The notes: generated from the sequence alone by a model not told the origin. A DNA stretch of 64,000 nt from Deltaproteobacteria bacterium (GCA_016713665.1 JADJOR010000002.1:682001-746000); one strand, 5' to 3'; positions 31,798 to 43,699 are shown, counted from the first letter of the stretch. Made by a program: numbers and translations.

Positions 31798-33211
31798 CGT
31801 AGGCGATGAGCGCCGCCTCGTCCTCGGGCGAGATCTCGCGGATTCGCACGCCCACGCCCTGTCGATCGACGCCCTGAAGCTCGCTGCGGTAGAGGATCTC
31901 GCCGACGAAGGCGAGGCTCCGCTGCATTTCGGGCAGCGTGATCTCGCATCGTGTCTCGTTCGCTTCATCGACGGCGGCGCCGGTGGCGATGAAGAAGCCG
32001 CCGCGGCCGATCTCGGTGGCGACGCAGGGCCGGGTCTGACCGGCGAGGCGGGCGGCGAGGCGGCCCGCATAACGCGTGAAACGCCGATCGCCGGGGGACG
32101 CCGCGATCTTGTGGAGCCTGGTCACGAAGCGGGTGGCTTCGACGGGCTCGATCACGTAGCCCGCCGCACCGACGGCCCGCGCCGCGTCCTGTCGGCTCTG
32201 ATGATGCACGTCGTCGAGCAGGACGACCGGGATGCGCACGATGCCGGGGAGCGTGCGGAGCGCCTGGACGAAGGTTGCGCCGTCGCTGCGACCGAGGCCG
32301 TACTGGGAGAGCACGAGGTCGGGCGTCATGCTCGCGAGCCGCATCAACGCCTCGGTCTCGCTGCGGGCCGTCGCGATGCGATAGCCCTGGCGCTTCAGCT
32401 CGTCGCGCAGCGCCGCGTTCTCGAGGAGCCGCGCGCCGACGAGCAGGACCTTGGGCTCGCGCGTCGTCCCCTCGCCGATCGGATCGTTTGGCGCGAGCGG
32501 CGAGGGCGGCGAGGGCGACGCGAGCGGCGGCGACGAGAGCAGGGGGCCGGTGAAGACGGTGGCCTCGCGGACGACGAGCCGGGGCTTTCGGAGCTCGGCC
32601 TCCCGCGCGGTGGCGATGCGCCCGAGCTCCTGGAGTCGCGAGCCGATCAGCATGTCGAGGTCCGAGGCCGAGTCGAGCCGCCCGCTCACGTCGATCACGC
32701 GCTCCTCGATTCCGGCGAGGCGATGGCCCGCGAGGGGGCCGGCGGTCGGCAGGATCGCCTCGTCGAGGCTGTGCATCAGGACCGGTCGCTCGGGCGACTC
32801 GCCGGAGATCGGGAAGGCGAGCAGCGAGCCGCCCTCGATCACGCCGACCTCGATGCCCAGATTGCGCAGCGTGCGCCCGGTCTCCCGGAGCTCGCGGGTC
32901 CGGTCGCGCCAGGCCTGTCGGATCACGGATTCGATCGTTGCCGTATCGGCGCAGCGCCGGATGTCGAGCAGGGGAAGGTTGAACATGGGCCGCGGCCGCA
33001 GGCACTTGATCTGATCCGCCCCGACCGTCGCGAACAGGATGCGCTCGATCGAGAGGGGGCCGGCGGGCGACTCGAAGGGGGCCGCTGCGGTCGGCAGCGA
33101 GACCAGCAGGGTCTGCCCGCCGGGCATCGCTCGGCAGGAGAGTCCCATGCGTTCGAAGCGGGCGTACTGACGCTGCTGGACGCGGTCGAGCTGCGGCTCG
33201 GGCGCACTCAT
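31772..33211 (-). CDS. Degenerate receiver domain and PilZ domain protein
   Basis: 479 residues. Residues 1-215 match no domain that I recognise; a Pro/Ser linker (about 224-250) follows. Residues about 253-370 have a CheY-like fold pattern, but the phosphoacceptor position is Gln303 (PDLVLSQYGLG), the acidic pair is Gly-Ala (LLVGARL), and the conserved Lys is Glu355 (YVIEPVE). It is therefore a pseudoreceiver that should not be phosphorylated. A C-terminal PilZ domain (about 375-475) has RRFTR as the RxxxR motif, but EIGRGG in place of D/NxSxxG, so c-di-GMP binding may be weak. The ATG has ggaggcgatgaaga upstream. It may link c-di-GMP or protein partners to motility or envelope functions; this is inference. 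Confidence 0.8.
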   Translation of the reverse strand: MSAPEPQLDRVQQRQYARFERMGLSCRAMPGGQTLLVSLPTAAAPFESPAGPLSIERILFATVGADQIKCLRPRPMFNLPLLDIRRCADTATIESVIRQAWRDRTRELRETGRTLRNLGIEVGVIEGGSLLAFPISGESPERPVLMHSLDEAILPTAGPLAGHRLAGIEERVIDVSGRLDSASDLDMLIGSRLQELGRIATAREAELRKPRLVVREATVFTGPLLSSPPLASPSPPSPLAPNDPIGEGTTREPKVLLVGARLLENAALRDELKRQGYRIATARSETEALMRLASMTPDLVLSQYGLGRSDGATFVQALRTLPGIVRIPVVLLDDVHHQSRQDAARAVGAAGYVIEPVEATRFVTRLHKIAASPGDRRFTRYAGRLAARLAGQTRPCVATEIGRGGFFIATGAAVDEANETRCEITLPEMQRSLAFVGEILYRSELQGVDRQGVGVRIREISPEDEAALIAYVTLRARQA

Positions 33212-33373
33212 TCTTCATCGCCTCCGCGCGCCTCTTCGTCGCGTCCAGCTCGGGTCTTGACCTTCCGCTCGACGAACGCGGCAGGTTGCGTTCTCGGAGT
33301 CGGGCTCCCGATCCAAATGCGTTGTCCGCCCGCGGGTCATTGGCGCAGTCGTATTGCAGATTGAGTGTGGGGT

Positions 33374-33401
33374 TAAAGCCCTATCTCGCCGGCGCCGATA
33401 G
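33374..33401 (+). promoter_or_regulatory. Sigma-28-like promoter motif
   Basis: TAAAG, 15 bases, then GCCGATAG, close to the FliA consensus TAAAG-N14-GCCGATAA and aligned base for base in spacing with the motif before the chemotaxis receptor. It lies 53 bases upstream of the small secreted-protein ATG. CCTATC and GATAGG within it also form a 6-bp inverted repeat, an alternative explanation. Confidence 0.4.
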
Positions 33402-33454
33402 GCCTGAGGCGAGCGGAGATGTGACTGGGCTCACAGCTCCCAAGGAGTCGATCG

Positions 33455-33733
33455 ATGCACCGCTTCCTCACCGCCTTCCTCTGTCTCTCGACCCTCGCCA
33501 TGACCCAGAACGTGGTCGCGGGCACGCCGAGCCCGATCGAGCCGAGTGCCGTCGAGGTGATGACCCAGGGCGCTTCGTCGCTGGGTCGGGCGGTGGGCCC
33601 GGACCTCTCCCGGGCTTCGGTCGGCGGCGAGGTGCCCTCGCCGGGCACCATGCTGCTCCTCGTGACGGGCCTGGCCGGTCTGTCGGCGGTGGGCAGTCAG
33701 CGCCCGGCCTCGATCAAGGCGACCGGGCGCTAG
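33455..33733 (+). CDS. Small secreted protein with PEP-CTERM-like sorting signal
   Basis: 92 residues. An N-terminal signal peptide (about 1-22, ending VVAG) leads to a short Ser/Gly/Pro-rich mature region without cysteines. The C-terminus has VPSPGT at residues 60-65, then a hydrophobic stretch LLLVTGLAGLSAV and a basic end. This matches the PEP-CTERM layout (VPEP, transmembrane segment, Arg) recognised by exosortase, with Ser in place of Glu. No exosortase is in the window. The ribosome binding site aaggag lies about 9 bases before the ATG. The function is unknown. Confidence 0.75.
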   Translation: MHRFLTAFLCLSTLAMTQNVVAGTPSPIEPSAVEVMTQGASSLGRAVGPDLSRASVGGEVPSPGTMLLLVTGLAGLSAVGSQRPASIKATGR

Positions 33734-33976
33734 TCGCCGGAGCGGAGCCGGCCGCCGCCCGTCTCGGGACATCCGAGCCGGGATTGCCGGGCGGCCGGTG
33801 AATCGCCCGCGATTTCGCGGGGCGTCCCTTCGGTGCGCACGGGGCTCGCGCACCGGGGGGACGGCGGGGGGGGCGCACAGGCGAGTCGCACCCGCTGTCC
33901 ATCCATGGGATGCTCCTCGCAGGCGGGCGTGGCGAATCGCCCGATTCTCGAGGTCCATGTCCCGTGAGCCCGGTCG
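33734..33976. other. Intergenic gap
   Basis: 243 bases, G+C-rich, with no open frame or site that I can support apart from probable promoter space for rsmJ. Confidence 0.6.
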
Positions 33977-34776
33977 ATGTCGTCTGATCCGCCCGATCCC
34001 GCGCTCGTCGTCGGCCTCGCCGGAACGGCCCATCAGGCACTCTTCGAGCAGCTCGCGATCCCCGTCGTGTCGGCGCCGACTCCCGATCGATTTCTGCTCG
34101 TCGAGGTGGACGGTCAGCTCGAGCTGCGTCCCCCGGACGAGCTCGGGCGATCGGGCATCCGGGCCGAGCTTCCGCCCGAGCGGGCGGCCGGGAGCCCACG
34201 GGCCCATCCGCTCGTTCGCGCCTTCGGCAAGCAGAACATGTCCATCTTCGACCTGACTGCCGGGCTCGGCGGGGACGCCTATCGTCTCGCCGACGCGGGT
34301 CATCGCGTGCGAGCCTGGGAGCGGAATCCGGCGCTCTTCGCGCTGCTCGCCTCGGGCTGGGACAAGGCGCGTCGCTCCGGGCGCGTCGCCGAGACGCTCG
34401 CCGAACGACTCGAGTTCGTTCACGGCGAGGCACGCGACCTGCTCGAAGCCCTCGCGTCGCACGAGCGGGCGGGCGAGGGCCGGCTCGAAGCGAGCGCGGC
34501 CTATCTCGATCCGATGTACCCCCGCCGAAGCGGGCTTCGGCGCTCCCACGCCGGGAGCTCCAGGTCCTGCGACGACTGCTCGGTCGCGACGACGATGCGG
34601 CCGGGCTGCTCGCCGCGGCGAGGGCACGATTCGCGCGGGTGGTCGTCAAGCGACCGACCTACGCTCCGGCCCTCGCGACGGGAGCGAGCTTCGTGGTCGA
34701 GAGCAAGCTGGTTCGATTCGACGTCTATCTCGACCCGAGCCGGATGGGGAGCCCGATGGAGAAGCAGGCCAGGTGA
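33977..34776 (+). pseudogene. rsmJ: 16S rRNA (guanine1516-N2)-methyltransferase RsmJ, frameshifted
   Basis: SAM-dependent methyltransferase of the small-subunit rRNA. The first frame carries the SAM-binding region (DLTAGLGGDAYRLADAGHRV) and the start of the catalytic loop YLDPMYP. The rest, RASALPRRELQVLRRLLG then VVVKRPTYAPAL to the TGA at 34774-34776, lies in the -1 frame. Adding one C to the CCCCC run at 34519-34523 gives YLDPMYPPPKRASALPRRE, matching the E. coli RsmJ pattern, and a protein of 266 residues. As written the first frame runs on into nonsense. Both halves look conserved, so a consensus error is likely. Its stop codon overlaps rsmE (GTGA). Confidence 0.85.
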
Positions 34777-35501
34777 GCGCGCTCTGGGTCCACGTCGAAT
34801 CGCTCGGGGCGGAGCTCGAAGCGAACGCGATCGTCACGCTCTCGGCCGACGAGGCGCGCCACGTGACGGCGCGGCGGCTGCGGGTTGGGGATCGGCTGGT
34901 CGCGTTCGATGGGGCGGGGCGGACCGCGGAAGCCCGGATCGAGTCGATCGGCAGGCGCGCCGTCGAGGTATGCGTCGAAGCGGTGGTGCAGGCGCCCGCG
35001 CCCGAGGCGCGGTGGGTGCTCGCGACGGCGATTCCGAAGGGCGAGCGGATGGCGGTGATGCTGCCGATGCTGACCCAGCTCGCGGTCGCGGTCTGGCAGC
35101 CGCTCGTGCTCGAGGAGTCGGCCGTGCGCGATCTCGACGTCGAGTCGCCCCGGCTCCGGCGCATCCTCGTCGAGAGCGCGAAGCTCGCGCGCCGGCCGTG
35201 GCTGCTCGAGGTCCGGCCGCCCTGCGCGTTGGCGGCGTTGCTCGACGGGTGTGACGCGATGGGCGGCCTCTGGTTTGGCGATCGCGAAGGCGACACCGTC
35301 GGAATCCCGACGGACGCCGCGATCGTCGCGATCGGTCCGGAGGCCGGGTTCACCGCCGACGAGATCCGGCGTCTGCAGGCGGCGAAGGGGCGGGCCTTTT
35401 CGCTCTCCCCGCACAACCTGCGGATCGAGACGGCCGCCGTGGCCGCCGCGGCGGTGAGGATCGCGGCCCTGCGGGACGAGCCTGGGATCTCCCGGAGCTG
35501 A
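34773..35501 (+). CDS. rsmE: 16S rRNA (uracil1498-N3)-methyltransferase RsmE
   Basis: Methylates U1498 in the decoding centre of 16S rRNA with SAM. 242 residues. An N-terminal PUA-like domain (residues about 15-75, with DEARHVTARRLRVGD) precedes the SPOUT knot domain, which has the SAM-binding IGPEAGFTADEI and the LSPHNLRIETAA loop. The start is GTG at 34773, overlapping the rsmJ stop codon, which implies translational coupling. It supports the reading that rsmJ is meant to be translated to its end. Confidence 0.92.
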   Translation: MSALWVHVESLGAELEANAIVTLSADEARHVTARRLRVGDRLVAFDGAGRTAEARIESIGRRAVEVCVEAVVQAPAPEARWVLATAIPKGERMAVMLPMLTQLAVAVWQPLVLEESAVRDLDVESPRLRRILVESAKLARRPWLLEVRPPCALAALLDGCDAMGGLWFGDREGDTVGIPTDAAIVAIGPEAGFTADEIRRLQAAKGRAFSLSPHNLRIETAAVAAAAVRIAALRDEPGISRS

Positions 35502-35526
35502 TGGCTTGGATGGCGGGCGGCTGCGA

Positions 35527-35554
35527 ATGCGTTCCTGCTCGCTTCGGAACGCAT
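35527..35554. terminator. Hairpin between convergent genes, probable terminator
   Basis: A perfect 9-bp stem (atgcgttcc with ggaacgcat) around a 10-base loop, placed in the 81-base gap between convergent rsmE and the acyltransferase gene. No T-run follows, so termination is inferred from the position only. Confidence 0.4.
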
Positions 35555-35582
35555 CCCGGTCGGAGATTCCGCTCCGTTCGTG

Positions 35583-36197
35583 CTAGGTCGAGCCGTCCGG
35601 GGCCGACGCCTCCGACCGTTCGGATTCTTCACGCAGCCGGACGGGGCCGAACGCTTCGGGAAATTTCCCCTGCTTGTCGGCGTAGAACGCGCGCACCGCG
35701 TCCATGTCGCGCGACACGTTCCCCGTCGGCAGGAATGCGGGGCCGATCCCGCCCCGCTTGCGGGTGTAGTCCAGGAAGCTCATCACGATCGGGACCCGCG
35801 CCGTGAGCGCGATGTAGTAGAAGCCCGACTTCCAGAACTCGGTGCGACCGCGCGTCGCCTCGGCCGGGACGACGAGGCCGAGGTCGTCGTGCTCCTCGAA
35901 GATCTTCGCCATCGCCGCGACGCGGTTCTCGCTGCGGCTTCGCTCGATCGGTATGCCGCCGAGGGCCCGCATGATGGGACCGAGCGGGCCCCGAAAGAGG
36001 CTCGCCTTGCCGAGCCACGAGATCCGCATCCCGAAATGCTCGGCGAAGGCCAGCAGGTAGGGGAAGTCCCAGTTCGTCGTGTGGGGCGCCGCGATCAGGA
36101 CGTATCGCCGCGGCCCGGGCGGATCGCCTTCGGGCTTCCACCCCGTGGCGGCGAGAAAGAGTCGCGCGAGCGCGCGCCGGATCCTTCGTTTCGACAT
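35583..36197 (-). CDS. 1-acyl-sn-glycerol-3-phosphate acyltransferase family protein
   Basis: PlsC-like membrane-associated acyltransferase, 204 residues from ATG 36197. The catalytic Hx4D motif appears as HTTNWD, the second block as GGIPIER, and the third as PAEATRGR in place of the usual PEGTR. It should move an acyl chain to a glycerol-type acceptor, but short members of this family have varied substrates. The frame remains open upstream to 36437, but that part is not conserved-looking and overlaps the sulfotransferase gene. Confidence 0.85.
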   Translation of the reverse strand: MSKRRIRRALARLFLAATGWKPEGDPPGPRRYVLIAAPHTTNWDFPYLLAFAEHFGMRISWLGKASLFRGPLGPIMRALGGIPIERSRSENRVAAMAKIFEEHDDLGLVVPAEATRGRTEFWKSGFYYIALTARVPIVMSFLDYTRKRGGIGPAFLPTGNVSRDMDAVRAFYADKQGKFPEAFGPVRLREESERSEASAPDGST

Positions 36198-36315
36198 GCG
36201 GACCGGCGACCTTTCTCGAGCCTGGAAGAAGAGGCGGCGCAAACGTAGCGGGCTCGTCGCGAGGCGCCCGACCCGTCCGCCGCCTACACTGCGCGCGCCA
36301 TCAGGGAGCTTCGAC

Positions 36316-37569
36316 ATGACGAAGGACGTGACCTTCCGGGATGCAGGCATCCGTTCGCCGCTGCTGCGCGGTTTGAACGGGATCGGCCGCCTCGCCAGTG
36401 TCGTCGGAATCCGCCCGCGACTCGACGCCGACGACATCGTCGCCCGGGCGATCGCGCAGGCCGGCTCCGACCAGCTCGGGAGCGACAGCTATCGCGAGCC
36501 CCTCGAGCGCTACATCGATTCTCTCGAAGACGAGGCGAATCTCTCGACCTTCGGCCGCCTCGTCCTGCGCGGCATGCTGACGAGTCAGCTCGTGACGCGG
36601 ATCCGTCTCGGGGTCTGGACGAGCGAGCATCCCGAGGCGGCGGCGGAGGAGATCCGGCGTCCCTGGGTCATCCTCGGACTCCCGCGCACGGGGACGAGCC
36701 TCCTCTCGATCCTGCTCGGCCTCGATCCGATGGCGCGGCCGATCCGCCAGTGGGAGGCGCGGACGCCGGTGCCCCCGGCCACGCTGGCGGGCGCGTCGCT
36801 CGATCCGCGGATCGCCGAGGCCGAGAAGCAGTTCGAGCAGCTCCACCGCCTCAATCCGCCCTTCAAGGCCATGCACCCGACCGGGGCGATGCTCGCCGAG
36901 GAGTGTGTCCCGTTCCTGATGCTCGACCTGCGCACGCTCGGCCTCGAGACCCAGGCCCGGGTCCCGTCCTATGGTCGCTGGCTCCAGGACTGCGACATGC
37001 GCTCCGCCTATCAGCAGCACAAGCGGGCGCTGCAGGCGCTCCAGACGGGGCAGCCGACGGAGAGCTGGGTGCTCAAGACGCCGAACCATCTCTGGTGTCT
37101 CGAGACGCTGCTCGAGTTCTATCCCGATGCGCGGCTCATCTGGACCCATCGCGATCCGGGCCCCGTCACGGCCTCGGTCTCGAGCCTCAACACGACGCTC
37201 CAGTCGACCTTCACCGACCGCTCCGATCCCCGGGCCGTCGGCGCCGAGTGGCTCGGCAAGCTCAAGTTCGCGGTCGATCGGGGCATGGCCTACGACGACC
37301 GGGCGAAGCCGGGCTGGTGTGTCCACGTCCACTACGACGAGCTGATGCGGGATCCGATCGCCGCGATGCGCCGCATCTACGGCCATTTCGACGAGGCGCC
37401 GAGCCGGCTCCACGAGCGGCGCATCGAGGCCTGGCTGCGCGAGAAGCCGCAGACCGCCGAGGGCCGGCACGTCTACGATCCCGTCGATTTCGGGTTCACC
37501 TACGCGGAGCTCGCCGAGATCTGGCGCCCCTATCGCGAGCGCTTCGACATCCGCCGCGAGCAGGGCTGA
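36316..37569 (+). CDS. Sulfotransferase family protein
   Basis: 417 residues. The PAPS-binding loop is GLPRTGTSLL (about residues 116-125), and the 3'-phosphate region fits WTHRDPGPVTASVSSLN. This type (Sulfotransfer_3) is common in mycobacteria and deltaproteobacteria, where lipids or polyketides may be the acceptors; the acceptor here is unknown. The ATG at 36316 has agggag upstream. It is divergent from the acyltransferase gene by 118 bases, and both could act on lipids. Confidence 0.85.
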   Translation: MTKDVTFRDAGIRSPLLRGLNGIGRLASVVGIRPRLDADDIVARAIAQAGSDQLGSDSYREPLERYIDSLEDEANLSTFGRLVLRGMLTSQLVTRIRLGVWTSEHPEAAAEEIRRPWVILGLPRTGTSLLSILLGLDPMARPIRQWEARTPVPPATLAGASLDPRIAEAEKQFEQLHRLNPPFKAMHPTGAMLAEECVPFLMLDLRTLGLETQARVPSYGRWLQDCDMRSAYQQHKRALQALQTGQPTESWVLKTPNHLWCLETLLEFYPDARLIWTHRDPGPVTASVSSLNTTLQSTFTDRSDPRAVGAEWLGKLKFAVDRGMAYDDRAKPGWCVHVHYDELMRDPIAAMRRIYGHFDEAPSRLHERRIEAWLREKPQTAEGRHVYDPVDFGFTYAELAEIWRPYRERFDIRREQG

Positions 37570-37640
37570 GCGCGTCTCGAGCGGGCCCGAGCGGCGGCGC
37601 ATCTCCGCGTCTCGGCGCCGTCCGCGGCTCTCAGCGGCGA

Positions 37641-38441
37641 TCAGCGGCGCTCGAACTTCGGCTTGCGCTTCTCGGCGAAGGCCTTCGGCCCTTCCTTGGC
37701 ATCGCGGCTCGCGAAGACGGCCTGGCCGTACTCGAACTCGTAGGCGAGGGCCTCGTCGAGGTTCATGCCGTCGGTCTCGTGGAGCGTTCGCGTGATCGCC
37801 TCGACCGCGAGCGGGCCGTTCGCGGCGATCACGGCGGCGATCTCGCGGGCCTTGGCGAGGGCCTGGCCGTCGGGGACGACGTGGCCGATCAGGCCGATCT
37901 CGAGGGCCTCGCGGGCCGTGACGTGCTTGCCGGTCAGCAGGATCTCGGCGGCGTGGGTGTACGGGATCTGGCGCGGGAGGCGGACGGCCGAGCCGCCCAT
38001 CGGATAGAGCGACCAGCGGGCCTCGGAGACGCCGAAGCGCGCGCTCTCGCCGGCGACCCGGATCTCCATGGCCTGGAGGATTTCCGTCCCTCCGGCGATC
38101 GCGACGCCCTCGACGGCGGCGATGATCGGCTTGGTCGGGCGATAGCCACGGAAGAGCGCCTTCCAATGGATGTCGGGGTCGGCCTTCATGCGGGCCTGGA
38201 TGTCGATGCCCGTGTCCTCGTCGCCCGCGTTGCCGGCCATGCCCTTCAGGTCGGCTCCGGAGCAGAAGTTGCCTCCGGCGCCGGTCACGATGATGCAGCG
38301 GATCTCGGGATCCGCTGATGCCTCGCAGTAGGCGTCATACATCCGGACGAGCATCGCCCCGGAGAGCGCGTTGTAGCGCGCGGGGCGGTTCATCGTGAGG
38401 GTGAGCACGTGGTCGTCGCGTTCGACGAGCAGGTCAGGCAT
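37641..38441 (-). CDS. Enoyl-CoA hydratase/isomerase (crotonase) family protein
   Basis: 266 residues. Residues near 60-70 (GGNFCSGADLKGM) and 105-115 (VEGVAIAGGTEI) form the two halves of the oxyanion hole that binds the thioester carbonyl. It probably hydrates or isomerises acyl-CoAs in fatty acid or ring degradation. The usual second catalytic Glu is hard to place, so the exact reaction is uncertain. The DoxX gene lies 14 bases upstream and is probably co-transcribed. Confidence 0.9.
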   Translation of the reverse strand: MPDLLVERDDHVLTLTMNRPARYNALSGAMLVRMYDAYCEASADPEIRCIIVTGAGGNFCSGADLKGMAGNAGDEDTGIDIQARMKADPDIHWKALFRGYRPTKPIIAAVEGVAIAGGTEILQAMEIRVAGESARFGVSEARWSLYPMGGSAVRLPRQIPYTHAAEILLTGKHVTAREALEIGLIGHVVPDGQALAKAREIAAVIAANGPLAVEAITRTLHETDGMNLDEALAYEFEYGQAVFASRDAKEGPKAFAEKRKPKFERR

Positions 38442-38455
38442 GTCGGGACTCCGCG

Positions 38456-38896
38456 CTAGAAGAGCATCGCGTCGAGCGAGATCGCGCCCGGGCCGATCAG
38501 GAAGAACATCAGGCAGACGACGGCGAGATTGATCGTGTACTCGGCGCCGGGCGGGTTGTTCGTGATCAGGTAGCCGGCGCCGCGATGGCCGACGATGCCG
38601 GCGACCAGCATCGTCCCGATCAGCGCCACACAGGCGGGTCGCGTCGCGAGGCCGAGGGCGAGGCAGGCCCCGCCGACGAGCTCCGACAGCATCGCGATGC
38701 GCGCCTGGACCTCGGGCATCGGGACGCCGAGACTGCCGAGCCAGCTCGCGAAGCCCGCCATCGAGCCGGAGCCGACCCAGCCGAGCTTGCCGAAGGCGTG
38801 GATCATGAAGCAGACGCCGATCGCGACCCGGCCGATCAGGAGGGCGACGTCGGTGAACATGGGGTTCGTACCGAGGAGCAGTTGACCGAGATCCAT
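38456..38896 (-). CDS. DoxX family membrane protein
   Basis: 146 residues with four predicted transmembrane helices (about 15-35, 65-85, 88-108, 125-142). The early helix ends in the typical FMIHAFGKLGW pattern of DoxX. Members act in sulfur or quinone redox chemistry and in oxidative-stress complexes, but most are uncharacterised. The ribosome binding site ataggag lies about 11 bases before the ATG. It is the first gene of a two-gene unit with the crotonase. Confidence 0.88.
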   Translation of the reverse strand: MDLGQLLLGTNPMFTDVALLIGRVAIGVCFMIHAFGKLGWVGSGSMAGFASWLGSLGVPMPEVQARIAMLSELVGGACLALGLATRPACVALIGTMLVAGIVGHRGAGYLITNNPPGAEYTINLAVVCLMFFLIGPGAISLDAMLF

Positions 38897-39180
38897 GTCG
38901 ACGAATACTCCTATCGAAGTGGCTTCGAGTCATTAGCACAGCCCCACGTGCCCCAGGAGCCGGCCAGGCACAAGCGACTCGCGGTGCTCGAGGCCGGGAC
39001 CCGCGCAGTCCCTGCCCGGGACGGTTGCCTCTCCGAACGAGGTTCAACGATACTCCCGCCCACCGCCGCCGAACCGTGATCCGGCTGCTCCCGCCGAAGG
39101 ACGCGAGGCGGATTGTGGTCGGTCGCCGGATGGAAAGTCCGGCCGTCCGGCCGGCAGCCAGGAAGGAACGAAGGACCGAC
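38897..39180. other. Divergent promoter region between doxX-like gene and ileS
   Basis: 284 bases that must hold promoters in both directions. I see no T-box leader features and no clear -35/-10 pairs. Short G+C inverted repeats occur near 39140-39160 (gtccggccgtccggccgg). Confidence 0.5.
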
Positions 39181-42462
<3,282 letters not shown>

Positions 42463-42464
42463 AG

Positions 42465-43157
42465 ATGTCGTTCGTGAAGGGCGAGACGGTCGACGGAATC
42501 CGGGTCCTGCGCCTCGATCACGGCAAGCCCAACGCGATCTCGACCGACGTGGCGCGGACCTTGATCGCCGAGCTCGCGCAGGCCGAGAAGGACGCGAAGG
42601 CCATCGCCCTCTTCGGCCGGCCGGGGATGTTCAGCGGCGGGTTCGACCTCGGCGTCATGAAGCAGGGGGCGGGACCGGCGCGGGAGATGGTGAAGACCGG
42701 CGGGCAGCTGATCGCCGCGATCCTCGATCATCCGCGGCCCGTCGTCGTCGGCTGCACGGGTCACGCGATCGCGATGGGGGTCTTTCTCGTGATGGCCGCC
42801 GACTATCGGATCGGCGCGCGCGGAGCGTTCAAGCTCGGCCTCAACGAGACGGCGATCGGCATGACGCTCCCCGCCTTCGCGATCGAGACCACGCGACTTC
42901 GGCTCTCGAAGCGCCACTTCGCACGCGCCGTCGTCCAGTCCGAGATCTACGACCCCGAGACGGCCGTCGACGCGGGCTTCCTCGACCGGCTGGCCGAGCC
43001 GGAAGCGCTCGAGGGCGAGGTCCTCGCGGTGGCGCGGCGGCTCGGCGAGCTCGAGCCGCGCGCCTTCCGCAACAACAAGCGCCTCGCCCACGGCGAGGTC
43101 GCCGAGCGGATCCGCGCGACCCTCGACGCGAATCTCGATGGTCTCATGAAGGGCTGA
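42465..43157 (+). CDS. Crotonase/enoyl-CoA hydratase family protein
   Basis: 230 residues, short for the family. The oxyanion-hole segments are FGRPGMFSGGFDLGVM and GCTGHAIAMGVFLVMAADYRIG. The sequence AFRNNKRLAH near the C-terminus is typical of members annotated as crotonase-like. It begins 2 bases after ileS and is probably coupled to it, although the functional link is unclear. The exact substrate is unknown. Confidence 0.88.
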   Translation: MSFVKGETVDGIRVLRLDHGKPNAISTDVARTLIAELAQAEKDAKAIALFGRPGMFSGGFDLGVMKQGAGPAREMVKTGGQLIAAILDHPRPVVVGCTGHAIAMGVFLVMAADYRIGARGAFKLGLNETAIGMTLPAFAIETTRLRLSKRHFARAVVQSEIYDPETAVDAGFLDRLAEPEALEGEVLAVARRLGELEPRAFRNNKRLAHGEVAERIRATLDANLDGLMKG

Positions 43158-43214
43158 GGGACGACCGCCGGTCGAGCGACGAGACGCCGATCGGGACGAT
43201 CCGAAGGAGGGGTC

Positions 43215-43634
43215 ATGCAGCTGAACGGAGTCGCCCACATCCAGCTCACGGTCAGCGACCTGCCGCGGGCACGCGCCTTCTGGAAGCCGCTGCTCGAGCT
43301 CTTCGAGATGAAGATCCTGATCGACAGTGAGGCCTACTTCTACTGCATCGGCAGTCGGACCGGCATCGCACTGTCGCCGATCGACCCGAAGCATGCCGGG
43401 GATCGCTTCGACCAGCGTCGCGTCGGGCTCCATCATCTCTGCTTCCGTGCCCGCGAGCGCGCCGACGTCGACGCCGTCCACGCCTTCGTCGCGAAGCAGG
43501 GGGCGACGATCGCCCATCCGCCGCGCGAGGACGGATTTGCGCCCGGGTATTATTCGGTCCTCTTCGACGATCCGGATGGGATCCGGATCGAGGTCAACCA
43601 CGTGCCCGGACGCGGGCATCTCGACCGGCTCTGA
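43215..43634 (+). CDS. VOC family protein (glyoxalase/dioxygenase fold)
   Basis: 139 residues with a two-module betaalphabetabetabeta pattern. Likely metal ligands are His8 (VAHIQLTVSD), a His in LHHLCFRA, and the Glu in RIEVNHVPG. Such proteins are lyases, isomerases or extradiol dioxygenases, and the class cannot be set here. A strong ribosome binding site (aaggagg) lies 7 bases before the ATG. It continues the ileS-crotonase direction after 57 bases. Confidence 0.88.
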   Translation: MQLNGVAHIQLTVSDLPRARAFWKPLLELFEMKILIDSEAYFYCIGSRTGIALSPIDPKHAGDRFDQRRVGLHHLCFRARERADVDAVHAFVAKQGATIAHPPREDGFAPGYYSVLFDDPDGIRIEVNHVPGRGHLDRL

Positions 43635-43699
43635 GCCAAGCGAGGACCGGCCGGACGACAGGCATTCCGTCGCCGGGAGCCGCACTGGAGGTCGACGAC

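Noticed and set aside
33240..33450. Possible c-di-GMP riboswitch before the PEP-CTERM-like gene, given the PilZ neighbour
   Set aside because: The conserved GEMM core with its two paired stems and GNRA docking could not be found.
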